64,000 nucleotides of DNA from Dokdonia donghaensis DSW-1 (GTDB lineage: Bacteria > Bacteroidota > Bacteroidia > Flavobacteriales > Flavobacteriaceae): assembly GCF_001653755.1 (NCBI RefSeq), contig NZ_CP015125.1, positions 1,246,001 to 1,310,000 on the forward strand, in the 5' to 3' direction. Below are positions 8,693 through 17,193 of this stretch, in pieces. How positions within the stretch are numbered: the first letter of the stretch is position 1; every line of letters starts with the position of its first letter. A program made the translations under genes and the position numbers. A model generated the notes under the pieces. The model saw only the letters and a list, made by a program, of their open reading frames with translations, was not told the origin of the DNA and did not search any database.

Positions 8693-9663
8693 TAGTCAAG
8701 TGATTGATTTTCTAGTGCAGCGGCAGCTAGCATAATATCATACTCCTCAGGAGTAAGATCATTGTGATAAAAATTTACTGGGTTTACCACCTTACCGTTT
8801 TTCCAAACTTCGTAATGTAGGTGTGGTCCAGATGAGAGGCCTGTGTTACCTACATAACCTATGATCTCTCCACGTTTTACCTTGCGTCCTACTTTTGTAT
8901 TGTACTTGCTCATATGGGCATAGTAGGTTTTGTATCCAAAACCGTGTTCTATAATTACCATCTTACCATACCCGCTACCTAAACCTACTTTTTTTACAGT
9001 ACCGTCACCAGTTGCATAAATAGGTGTGCCAGGCGGAGCTGTAAAGTCCATCCCATTATGCATTTTTCGGTATTTATAAATAGGGTGCACTCGCATTCCG
9101 TATCCAGAAGCTATTCTAGAGAGATCTTTATTTTGAACTGGTTGTATAGCAGGTATTGTTTTAAGTAGGGCTTCTTTTTCTTCGGCGAGTTTTGCAATCT
9201 CGTCTAGTGATTTAGATTGTATCACAAGTCGTTTTGTGATCTGGTCTATACGTTTTGCACTATTTGTAATCATAGCAGAGTTATCATAACCCTCAAGGTT
9301 TTTATAGCGGTTAACCCCACCAAAACCTGCTAGACGCACATCATTAGAGATAGGGCTCGCTTCAAAGAGTACACGATATACATTATTATCACGCTCCTCT
9401 ACATTTGCCAGTACACGCTCTATCTGATCGAGTTTCTTTTCTTGCATTTCAAACTGAAGTGTCATATTAGAAAGTTCTCTCTCTAGCTTACGCTCTTTAG
9501 GTGTGTCTACACCAGAGTTAAATACAGCAATCGTTATAAGAAGCCCCATAAGAGCAGAAGAAGCAATAAAGATAAGTGCGGCTCCAAAGGTGCGTCCCTT
9601 TTTTCGCTCTACTTTTCGGTAAGATAGTGTCTCGCTATCGTAGTAATATTTTACCTTAGACAT
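8692..9663 (-). CDS. M23 family metallopeptidase (LytM type) with membrane anchor
   Basis: The 323-residue protein has a short cytoplasmic N-terminus, one transmembrane helix (about residues 28-50), a coiled coil (about 55-110) and a C-terminal LytM/M23 domain. The zinc ligands are visible in HNGMDF and HLHYEVW. It should cut peptide cross-bridges in peptidoglycan from the periplasmic side, or act as an amidase activator; with both His motifs intact, activity is likely. It is divergent from alaS and first in a two-gene unit with merR. Confidence 0.93.
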   Translation of the reverse strand: MSKVKYYYDSETLSYRKVERKKGRTFGAALIFIASSALMGLLITIAVFNSGVDTPKERKLERELSNMTLQFEMQEKKLDQIERVLANVEERDNNVYRVLFEASPISNDVRLAGFGGVNRYKNLEGYDNSAMITNSAKRIDQITKRLVIQSKSLDEIAKLAEEKEALLKTIPAIQPVQNKDLSRIASGYGMRVHPIYKYRKMHNGMDFTAPPGTPIYATGDGTVKKVGLGSGYGKMVIIEHGFGYKTYYAHMSKYNTKVGRKVKRGEIIGYVGNTGLSSGPHLHYEVWKNGKVVNPVNFYHNDLTPEEYDIMLAAAALENQSLD

Positions 9664-9706
9664 AAGTTAAAATGCTTATTTTTGAGGTTTATTTATGGAG
9701 CTGTGC

Positions 9707-9720
9707 GCTTTCGCGAAAGC
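9707..9720. repeat. 14-bp palindrome copy 4
   Basis: Intergenic, between the divergent M23 peptidase and alaS genes. Confidence 0.97.
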
Positions 9721-9780
9721 GTGATTTCTCAACTTCATAACAGTCAAATATAAAATAAATTATCCACACCTTTCTATTGT

Positions 9781-12393
9781 ATGAAATCTCAAGAGGTACG
9801 TAAACAGTTTTTAGAATTTTTTAAGTCCAAAAATCATTCCATAGTCGCCTCTGCGCCAATGGTTTTGAAGGACGACCCGACCCTGATGTTTACAAACGCT
9901 GGAATGGTTCCGTTTAAAGAATACTTTTTAGGAAACGCTACACCAAAAAACAACAGACTTGCAGACACCCAAAAGTGTTTGCGTGTTTCTGGTAAGCATA
10001 ATGATCTTGAGGAGGTAGGAAAAGATACGTATCACCACACGATGTTTGAGATGCTGGGTAACTGGTCTTTTGGAGATTACTTTAAGGAAGAAGCGATTGC
10101 TTGGGCTTGGGAGTTTCTTACAGAAGTAGTAAAGGTAGATAAGGATAGTATCTATGTTTCGATTTTTGAAGGTGACGAGTCTGAAGGGCTTAAGCGTGAT
10201 CAAGAAGCCTATAATATCTGGACAAAGCACATAGACGAGAGTCGCATTATAAACGGAAACAAGAAAGATAACTTCTGGGAGATGGGAGCCCAAGGCCCCT
10301 GTGGACCTTGCTCTGAGATACACGTAGACATACGCTCTGCCGAAGAAAAAGCAGCCGTAGATGGGAAGTCACTTGTAAATATGGATCACCCGCTCGTAAT
10401 CGAGATTTGGAATCTGGTATTTATGCAATACAACCGTCTGGCAAATGGCTCGCTCACAAAGCTTCCTAACCAGCACGTAGATACGGGAATGGGATTTGAG
10501 AGATTATGTATGGTCCTGCAAGGGGTGCAGTCTAACTATGATACAGATGTGTTTACACCACTTATGCGTGAGGTAGAAACCATTACCTCATCAAAATGTG
10601 GCGAGACAGAAGAAACAGATATTGCGGTACGTGTGATTGCAGATCACGTGAGAGCGGTATCATTTTCTATAGCAGATGGACAGTTACCGTCTAACACAGG
10701 TGCTGGCTATGTAATACGACGTATACTGCGTCGTGCCATACGCTACGGATTTACATTTTTAGACACAAAAGAACCATTTATATATAAATTGGTTTCCACA
10801 CTTGTAAACCAGATGGGAGATGCCTTTCCAGAACTGGAAGCACAAAAAAATCTTATTACAAATGTGATACGAGAAGAAGAGGCTTCGTTCTTGCGCACGC
10901 TTGATAAAGGACTCATACTATTAGATAATGTAATTGCAAATACAAAAGGTGATACAGTTTCTGGAGATAAAGCTTTTGAGCTTTATGACACCTATGGCTT
11001 TCCAATAGATCTTACAGCACTTATACTAAGTGAGAAAAATCTAAAACTAGATGAAGCTGGTTTTGACGCTGCGCTCAAAGAGCAAAAAGATCGCTCTCGT
11101 GCAGCAACTAAGGTGGAGACAGACGACTGGAATATCTTACAAGAAGATGCTGAAGAGGAGTTTGTAGGATACGATACACTAGAAGCATCTGTTAAAATTA
11201 CTCGCTACCGTAAGACAGAGAGCAAAAAAGACGGGGAGTTATATCAACTCGTATTTAATCTTACTCCGTTCTATCCAGAGGGAGGAGGGCAAGTAGGTGA
11301 TAAAGGATATCTAGAGACTCCAAGCGGGGAGGTGGTTTATATCATAGACACAAAGAAAGAAAACAACCTTATAATACATCTTGCAAAAAATCTCCCAAGA
11401 TCTACCGAGGGAACTTTTAAGGCAGTGGTAGATGTGAAGCAACGTAGCCGTACGGCTGCAAACCATACTGCAACACACTTATTGCACCAGGGGCTTCGTA
11501 AGATATTAGGAACACACGTGGAGCAAAAGGGAAGTATGGTACATAGCAGAAACCTGCGTTTTGATTTCTCTCACTTTTCTAAAGTGACAATCGAGGAGTT
11601 AAAAGAGGTAGAAGATTTTGTAAATGCACGCATACGCGAAAATTTAACTCTAGAAGAGCAACGTGGTATTCCTTATGATCAAGCTATTCAAGAAGGAGCG
11701 ATAGCGCTCTTCGGCGAAAAGTATGGAGACGCTGTAAGAACTATCCGTTTTGGAAAGTCTATGGAGCTTTGTGGTGGTACGCACGTAAAAAACACAGGAG
11801 AAATCTGGCATTTTAAAATTACTTCAGAAGGTGCAGTGGCATCTGGTATACGCCGTATAGAAGCAATTACTAGTGATGCAGCCAAAGATTACTTTACTTC
11901 AGAAACCGAAGCTTATAATCAAGTAAAAGCTACCCTTAAAGGGAATCAAGATCCAGTAAAGGCGATTACTAGCCTACTGGATGAGAATGCTGCTTTAAAA
12001 AAGCAAGTAGAAGCACTTATAAAAGAGAAGGCTCAAAACTTAAGTGGTGATCTTGCAAAAGAATTTGTAGACATAGATGGTGTAGATTTCTTAGCAAAAA
12101 AGGTAGATCTGGATGCGGGAGCCATTAAAGATCTTGCATTTAAATTAGGAGAGAATAAAGACAACGTGTTCTTGCTATTTGGAACAGAGCAAAACGGTAA
12201 AGCATTACTAAGCTGCTACATTTCAAAAGAGCTTGTCGCTTCAAAAAATCTAAACGCAGGTACTGTCGTGCGTGAGTTAGGAAAGCACATCCAAGGTGGA
12301 GGTGGAGGGCAACCTTTCTTTGCCACTGCAGGAGGTAAAAATCCAGCAGGTATAGACGCTGCCATTGCAGAGGTTAAGAACTATCTTGTATAA
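9781..12393 (+). CDS. alaS: Alanine--tRNA ligase
   Basis: The full-length 870-residue class IIc synthetase starts MKSQEVRKQFLEFFKSKNH. The N-terminal aminoacylation domain carries motif 1 and motif 2 elements (DDPTLMFTNAGMVPFK, HHTMFEMLGNWSFGDYFK). The editing domain has zinc-binding HTATH at about residues 562-566 and CGGTH at about 664-668. The C-terminal DHHA1-type C-Ala domain ends GGGGGQPFFATAGG. It charges tRNA-Ala and clears mischarged Ser/Gly. Its stop overlaps the next start (TAATG), so the GSCFA gene is translationally coupled. Confidence 0.98.
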   Translation: MKSQEVRKQFLEFFKSKNHSIVASAPMVLKDDPTLMFTNAGMVPFKEYFLGNATPKNNRLADTQKCLRVSGKHNDLEEVGKDTYHHTMFEMLGNWSFGDYFKEEAIAWAWEFLTEVVKVDKDSIYVSIFEGDESEGLKRDQEAYNIWTKHIDESRIINGNKKDNFWEMGAQGPCGPCSEIHVDIRSAEEKAAVDGKSLVNMDHPLVIEIWNLVFMQYNRLANGSLTKLPNQHVDTGMGFERLCMVLQGVQSNYDTDVFTPLMREVETITSSKCGETEETDIAVRVIADHVRAVSFSIADGQLPSNTGAGYVIRRILRRAIRYGFTFLDTKEPFIYKLVSTLVNQMGDAFPELEAQKNLITNVIREEEASFLRTLDKGLILLDNVIANTKGDTVSGDKAFELYDTYGFPIDLTALILSEKNLKLDEAGFDAALKEQKDRSRAATKVETDDWNILQEDAEEEFVGYDTLEASVKITRYRKTESKKDGELYQLVFNLTPFYPEGGGQVGDKGYLETPSGEVVYIIDTKKENNLIIHLAKNLPRSTEGTFKAVVDVKQRSRTAANHTATHLLHQGLRKILGTHVEQKGSMVHSRNLRFDFSHFSKVTIEELKEVEDFVNARIRENLTLEEQRGIPYDQAIQEGAIALFGEKYGDAVRTIRFGKSMELCGGTHVKNTGEIWHFKITSEGAVASGIRRIEAITSDAAKDYFTSETEAYNQVKATLKGNQDPVKAITSLLDENAALKKQVEALIKEKAQNLSGDLAKEFVDIDGVDFLAKKVDLDAGAIKDLAFKLGENKDNVFLLFGTEQNGKALLSCYISKELVASKNLNAGTVVRELGKHIQGGGGGQPFFATAGGKNPAGIDAAIAEVKNYLV

Positions 12394-13337
12394 TGAAACT
12401 GCAGACCCAAATACCGCTAGAGCCTGCTTCTCATCAATTTGGGTATGATCATAAACTTTTACTACTAGGTTCTTGCTTTGCGCAAAACATAGGAGACAAG
12501 CTAGCATATTATAAATTCCAAGCGGTTACAAATCCGTTTGGAATTATTTTTAATCCCGTCTCACTAGAGCAGCTAGTAGCAGATGCTGTTGCAAATAAAA
12601 CCTATACAGAAGCAGATGTTTTTGAACTAGACGGCGTCTGGAAATCTTTTTATGCACACAGTGATAAAAACGCCCTTACGAGACTAGGAGCTGTGATACA
12701 CTTGCAAGAGGCCCAGCAATTACTCAGGCAGCAGCTCATAGAGGCTTCTCATCTATTTGTCACATTAGGTACTGCTTGGGTGTATAAACATATTGAACGT
12801 GATGAGGTGGTGGCAAACTGTCACAAGGTGCCACAAAAAACCTTTACTAAACAACTCCTATCTGTCACCGAAATTCAAGAGAGTCTGTCTCGTATTTGTG
12901 AGCTGGTAAAAACACTTAACCTAAAAATTGAGATTGCCTTTACAGTGTCGCCAGTGCGTCATATTAAAGATGGTATGGTAGAAAATACCCGTAGCAAGTC
13001 ACATTTACTCACTGCAGTTCATCAACTTGTAGATAGTCGTGAGGCGAGTTATTTTCCGGCTTATGAGATTGTGATGGATGAGTTGCGTGACTATCGTTTT
13101 TATGCAAGTGATATGGTACACCCATCTGAGCAGGCTGTTACCTATGTATGGGAGCGTTTTATAGAGGTGTACGCTTTCGCGAAAGCGCAACAAATAATGA
13201 AAAAAGTAGCTCAAGTCCAACAAGGGTTAGCTCACAGACCTTTTAATGAAGACAGCGCTGCGCACCAAAAATTTATTACAGATCTTGCAAAAAAACAGCA
13301 AGCCTTAACTGAAGTGTATCCTTTTATGAACTTCTAG
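12393..13337 (+). CDS. GSCFA domain-containing protein
   Basis: The 314-residue protein has the eponymous GSCFA motif at residues 26-30 (LLLLGSCFAQNIGDKL). The family is SGNH/GDSL-hydrolase-like: Ser in GSCF, Asn/Gly in later blocks (FVTLGTAWVY, FTVSPVRH) and a C-terminal DMVHPSEQA block matching the Asp-x-x-His of SGNH enzymes. The substrate is unknown. It overlaps the alaS stop by one base. A palindrome copy near the C-terminus is read as AFAKA. Confidence 0.92.
   Translation: MKLQTQIPLEPASHQFGYDHKLLLLGSCFAQNIGDKLAYYKFQAVTNPFGIIFNPVSLEQLVADAVANKTYTEADVFELDGVWKSFYAHSDKNALTRLGAVIHLQEAQQLLRQQLIEASHLFVTLGTAWVYKHIERDEVVANCHKVPQKTFTKQLLSVTEIQESLSRICELVKTLNLKIEIAFTVSPVRHIKDGMVENTRSKSHLLTAVHQLVDSREASYFPAYEIVMDELRDYRFYASDMVHPSEQAVTYVWERFIEVYAFAKAQQIMKKVAQVQQGLAHRPFNEDSAAHQKFITDLAKKQQALTEVYPFMNF
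13173..13186. repeat. 14-bp palindrome copy 5
   Basis: Inside the GSCFA gene, read as AFAKA. Confidence 0.97.
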
Positions 13338-13357
13338 ATAATCAAAGTAAAAAAGGA

Positions 13358-13669
13358 TCACCCATTCATTTTCTTATAAGCACTCATCCAGGCGCCTCCA
13401 TTAATTGCTTCAACACCTTTTGATCTAAGGACGGCTGCGGCTGTAGCACTGCGGCCACCGCTGGCACAAACGCATATTACGGGCTTGTTCCAGTTTTTAA
13501 TCGTTGTGGCTTGGGCGGCTATGTTTTGCACAGGTATGTGCTTTGAGCCTGGTATGGCGCCGCTATCATACTCGGCTTTTGAGCGAACGTCTATGATGAT
13601 ACCATCACGAGAGATGTATTCATTAAGTTTATCCTTTTTATTTCCAAAGAGCTTGCTTAAAAATCCCAT
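13358..13669 (-). CDS. Rhodanese-like domain protein
   Basis: The 103-residue single rhodanese domain has IIDVRSKAEYDSGAIPGSKHIPV and the active-site loop VCASGGRSATAA, with the catalytic Cys in CASGGR. The six-residue loop is the sulfurtransferase/PspE type. It may move sulfane sulfur. It starts 3 nt after the stop of the aromatic amino acid hydroxylase and is probably co-transcribed with it. Confidence 0.92.
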   Translation of the reverse strand: MGFLSKLFGNKKDKLNEYISRDGIIIDVRSKAEYDSGAIPGSKHIPVQNIAAQATTIKNWNKPVICVCASGGRSATAAAVLRSKGVEAINGGAWMSAYKKMNG

Positions 13670-13672
13670 AGT

Positions 13673-15400
13673 TTACTGTATTAATTCTAGGCCATTTGTG
13701 ATGAGGTGTGCTACTTGCTCCCTGCGATTTTGCACCTCTTTAAGATGTGCGAGTACGGCGGTGTCTTTTGTGAGTTCATATATTTCTAAGGCACATAACC
13801 AGTCTTGCGGGTAGTCTTTTTGTAAGCTTGCAAATACCTCAAGAAGTGATTCATTGTCTATTTGATTGCTTTCTCTTTGTAATCGTACTTGCTGGTAGAG
13901 CCTGTTAAGCGTGTCTTCTTTTTCTGAGAGTGTAGGCCTTACCGTATTAGTCTCTGCTAGGTGTGTTATGAGATCAAAAGATAAGAAGTCTGCCGCTCCT
14001 GCAAAGGCAGAGACAATTTGTGAGCCTATCACTAGGTCAAAATCTCCCATAGATGGGTCGTGTAAAATTTTGTCACCATAAGTTACCGTACAATCTGTAA
14101 ACTGTATAAGCATTAACTGCCCACCTAGGTTACGCATCCCAGTAACATTTAACCCGCTTACGGTAATACCACTTTCATACTCAAAAGAGATAGGCTTGCC
14201 ATCATAAAAGTCATAAGCTTTTAAGTCTCTTGGTCCCATATTTTCTATAGAGAGATTTATGCCCTTAAGCTTGCCTAGAGGAGAGCTAAAACCGTTTTTG
14301 TAACGGTTTACTCCGTGGCCTATAAGTTCTTTCTCTCTATAAGAAAGTGCTGTTTCACCTTGAGTAGCAAAGTAAACAACCTCATTATCGTCATTTTGAA
14401 TCATCTCTGTAAATATGCCACTTACTTGTAAGCCTGTGTTGAGTTCTAGTGTTCCTATTTGCTTTGATTCTATGAGTTTTTTTAGTCCGCGCCATCCGCC
14501 TTTACGTACTGCCATTGTACCTGCAAATTCTTCTAAGACTTGCATTAGGTATGCAAAGTCTGGTGTGACAAAGAGTTGAGGTTGTGGTTTTGTAATGTCA
14601 AATTCTTGGTATGCAGCATCTATCGAGTAAGGTATTTTCTTTACCTCGTCTGTCATACACCAGGTGCTCTCACCTATAGAAGAGAGTAATCCTGCTCCGT
14701 AAATTTTTGGGTTTTCTACAGTACCTACCATTCCATACTCTACCGTCCACCAGTGCAGGTTGCGTATAAGTGCAATTTCAGAAGGCTGTACCTCTTTGTT
14801 TTGTAATTGTTCTACACTTCTTTCGGCGGCGTCTATGGCTTCTTGTGTGATGCCGTCTGCCTCCTTAAGAATAGATAAAGTACGTACCGCCTCATACATT
14901 TCCATATCGTGGGCACTAGAAATGGCTTTTGCACCTATCTCTCCAAATCTTCTTAAATACTCTGCATAGTCTGGACTTGCAATTATAGGTGCGTGCCCAG
15001 CTCCCTCGTGTATAATATCTGGTGCAGGGGTATACTCTATGTTTTCTAGCTGGCGTATATCACTTGCAATAACCAACACTTTATAAGCTTGAAACTCCAT
15101 AAACGCATTAGGTGGTATAAAACCATCTACCGCCACTGCTGCCCAGCCTATTTCTTTAAGAATACGGTTCATCCCGTACATAGAAGGGATGTTATCTATA
15201 GAGATACCGGTTTTTTTTAACCCCATCACATAGCTCTCGTGGGCTACTTTACTAAGGTAGTCTACGTTTTTACGCATCACGTAGCGCCATACGGCTTGAT
15301 TTATGGGCGTGTACTGCTCATAATCTTGTGCTTTGATATATTGTTTTAAGTGTGGCGGAAGCCTGTCTAATAGAGGATTACTCTCAACGTTTGTATGCAT
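13673..15400 (-). CDS. Aromatic amino acid hydroxylase (phenylalanine 4-monooxygenase family, long form)
   Basis: The pterin-dependent non-heme iron hydroxylase core occupies roughly residues 1-300. Iron ligands are likely H131 and H136 in IIHEGAGHAP and E221 in WWTVEYG. The His-Glu spacing is about 90 residues against about 45 in classical PAH, so an insertion sits between them. A C-terminal region of about 250 residues follows (KLKGINLSIENMGPRDLKAYDFYDG and beyond) that I do not recognise. At 575 residues it is twice the length of typical bacterial PAH. It should convert Phe to Tyr and fits functionally beside the phenylacetate cluster, although it is transcribed away from it. Confidence 0.88.
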   Translation of the reverse strand: MHTNVESNPLLDRLPPHLKQYIKAQDYEQYTPINQAVWRYVMRKNVDYLSKVAHESYVMGLKKTGISIDNIPSMYGMNRILKEIGWAAVAVDGFIPPNAFMEFQAYKVLVIASDIRQLENIEYTPAPDIIHEGAGHAPIIASPDYAEYLRRFGEIGAKAISSAHDMEMYEAVRTLSILKEADGITQEAIDAAERSVEQLQNKEVQPSEIALIRNLHWWTVEYGMVGTVENPKIYGAGLLSSIGESTWCMTDEVKKIPYSIDAAYQEFDITKPQPQLFVTPDFAYLMQVLEEFAGTMAVRKGGWRGLKKLIESKQIGTLELNTGLQVSGIFTEMIQNDDNEVVYFATQGETALSYREKELIGHGVNRYKNGFSSPLGKLKGINLSIENMGPRDLKAYDFYDGKPISFEYESGITVSGLNVTGMRNLGGQLMLIQFTDCTVTYGDKILHDPSMGDFDLVIGSQIVSAFAGAADFLSFDLITHLAETNTVRPTLSEKEDTLNRLYQQVRLQRESNQIDNESLLEVFASLQKDYPQDWLCALEIYELTKDTAVLAHLKEVQNRREQVAHLITNGLELIQ

Positions 15401-15751
15401 AGCGTAAAATTAATTCATAAGTCGTGGTTGTGCTCATATTATTTCAAGATTTGTTTACATAATTATGAGAAGTTCTGGTAGACTTTGTCACGCTGCGCTA
15501 CCTTGGGTTGTAAGCATTGTAAGTACGCTTTCGCGAAAGCGTAATAAAGTCCAACTCCCCCTTTTTTAGATTAAAGAGTATCATAAGTACTCGTTAATAT
15601 TTGGAAAAATTATGCTAATGCCCCAGCGTTTGTTAAGAGACGGTAGGGTTATGTTAAGGATGTCTCCAGACTTTAGCATAGGCTTATAACTATATATTTT
15701 ATGTGGCCTCGATGTCCTTATACATTTGTATCAAACAAAAAATATAAGACT
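15401..15751. other. Intergenic region holding one palindrome copy
   Basis: About 350 nt lie between the divergent hydroxylase gene and the secreted acidic protein. I see no gene. It contains one palindrome copy and an AT-rich promoter-like stretch (CTATATATTTTATG) about 55 nt before the downstream start. Confidence 0.6.
15527..15540. repeat. 14-bp palindrome copy 6
   Basis: Intergenic. Flanks AC and GT extend it to an 18-bp perfect palindrome. Confidence 0.97.
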
Positions 15752-16351
15752 ATGAAGAAGACAATAATCACATCGTTATTTGCAATTGCAATAGCAACAG
15801 GAATACAAGCACAAACCGAAACAATGGCAGTAAATAATACGCCAGTTGAGATGAACGGTACCCAAGATGATATCAATGAGACAGGCGTGGTAGGGATAAG
15901 CGGCTGGACAAGTTTTAATGAGTTGAGCTCACAGATGTATAAACTTAAAGGAGCAAACTACTTTAATACTATTAAAATGATACGCGCTATGGAGCCTACA
16001 GTGATGTCACTAGAAGCTACAAAGCCTATGTGGATGAACACAGAGGAGATTAATGAAGACGTAGCAGATTTTAAGAAAGAGTATATGGAACTCACCTCAG
16101 AGATGAGTGTAGACAATGATGAGTTCAGAGAAAATCTTGAAGAAATTTCAGAACAGTATGAAGATTTAAGAGAAGAAGCGATGGAAACTTTTATTGACTA
16201 CCGTAAAAACGTGATGGATGGTAATGAAGAGTATAAAGAAGAAATCGAAAAAAACCATTCTAAAATGATGAACGGCAAAGATGGTCAAGAAGAATATAAA
16301 GAGGAGACTAAGAACCTCAAGAAGATACGTGATGGGAAAACAAACCAATAG
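15752..16351 (+). CDS. Secreted acidic helical protein, hypothetical
   Basis: The ATG at 15752 gives a clear signal peptide (MKKTIITSLFAIAIATGIQAQ); an upstream in-frame ATG at 15701 only adds residues before it. The mature part, about 180 residues, is very acidic and helical, full of E, D, K and M, with coiled-coil-like heptads toward the end (YKEEIEKNHSKMMNGKD). I recognise no domain. A good terminator follows. The product is probably periplasmic; its role is unknown. Confidence 0.75.
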   Translation: MKKTIITSLFAIAIATGIQAQTETMAVNNTPVEMNGTQDDINETGVVGISGWTSFNELSSQMYKLKGANYFNTIKMIRAMEPTVMSLEATKPMWMNTEEINEDVADFKKEYMELTSEMSVDNDEFRENLEEISEQYEDLREEAMETFIDYRKNVMDGNEEYKEEIEKNHSKMMNGKDGQEEYKEETKNLKKIRDGKTNQ

Positions 16352-16371
16352 TATTGGATTGACATAATATT

Positions 16372-16401
16372 AAAGCCACTCGTTAAGGGTGGCTTTTTTT
16401 T
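16372..16401 (+). terminator. Rho-independent terminator
   Basis: The stem AAAGCCAC/GTGGCTTT with a 9-nt loop is followed by a T-run, about 20 nt after the secreted acidic protein. Confidence 0.9.
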
Positions 16402-16478
16402 ATGCTGAGTGGGCAATAATCTGTCTGTAATAGTTAAGATGTTTTTACAGTTAGTCGTTGTGCATTATCTTGCACATA

Positions 16479-17057
16479 ATGAAATCTACTACGCTTACGC
16501 GAAAACAAGAAATCTGTATCACAGCCGCTAGACTTTTTAAACAGAAAGGGTATAGCGCTGTAACAATGCGTGATCTCGCTGCAGAGGTAGGTGTAAAAGC
16601 GGCAAGTTTATATAATCACATTGCCTCAAAAGAAGAAATACTTAACGAGGTAATAGTAAACATAGCCGAAAGCTTTACCGAAGGCATACAAGGCATACGC
16701 CTTGCAGATACAAAAGTGGCAGAAAAACTTGAAGCCGTTATAGCCCAGCACGTACACCTCACGGCAGATAATCCTTATGGAATGGCATCGCTAAATAATG
16801 ACTGGATGCACCTAGGAGAGGGCAAAGAAAAGTATCTTGCCTTGCGTAGTGCCTATGAGCAGCACTTTAGAGAAATTATAAAAAAGGGTAAAGCACAAAA
16901 TGTACTTAAGGATATAGATGAGGAAGTGATTCTCTTTTCAACCTTAGGAACTCTAAGAAATCTCTACCTGTGGATTCCTAAAAAGGCAGATTTACAACGA
17001 TCAAAGCTCATAGATTCTCTCTGTGAGACCCTGCTTAATGGGGTTAAAACGACATAA
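16479..17057 (+). CDS. TetR family regulator, probable phenylacetate repressor
   Basis: The start at 16479 gives MKSTTLTRKQEICITAARLFKQKGYSAVTMRDLAAEVGVKAASLYNHI, a canonical TetR N-terminal helix-turn-helix (residues about 6-50). The C-terminal ligand-binding region is helical and ends LIDSLCETLLNGVK. It stands directly upstream of, and in the same direction as, the paa operon. A palindromic operator in the gap before paaE is the obvious candidate site, and phenylacetyl-CoA the likely inducer, by analogy with TetR-type PaaR in other bacteria. The ligand and the name are inferences. Confidence 0.85.
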   Translation: MKSTTLTRKQEICITAARLFKQKGYSAVTMRDLAAEVGVKAASLYNHIASKEEILNEVIVNIAESFTEGIQGIRLADTKVAEKLEAVIAQHVHLTADNPYGMASLNNDWMHLGEGKEKYLALRSAYEQHFREIIKKGKAQNVLKDIDEEVILFSTLGTLRNLYLWIPKKADLQRSKLIDSLCETLLNGVKTT

Positions 17058-17143
17058 CTTACATTTTACTTTTATAGATACATATCACAAATCACTATTT
17101 ATAAGGGGTAACTTGTTGTGCTTTTGTGGTTTATGTTAAATAG

Positions 17144-17174
17144 TTGTAATATTAACTAACAATCGTTAGTTTTA
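17144..17174 (+). promoter_or_regulatory. Candidate promoter of the paa operon
   Basis: TTG at 17144-17146, a 20-nt spacer and TAGTTTTA at 17167-17174 match the Bacteroidetes TTG/TAnnTTTG promoter with one mismatch. The paaE ATG follows 19 nt later. Confidence 0.6.
17154..17171. promoter_or_regulatory. Candidate TetR operator in the paa promoter
   Basis: AACTAAC-AATC-GTTAGTT is a perfect 7+7 inverted repeat with a 4-nt centre. It lies between the -33 and -7 elements and overlaps the latter, a placement expected to block RNA polymerase. The tetR gene lies directly upstream. Confidence 0.75.
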
Positions 17175-17193
17175 CATAGTTCTAAACTATACT

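Noticed and set aside
16490..16506. Near-match to the palindrome (ACGCTTACGCGAAAAC) at the start of the tetR gene
   Set aside because: At least two mismatches and no symmetry; counted as chance.
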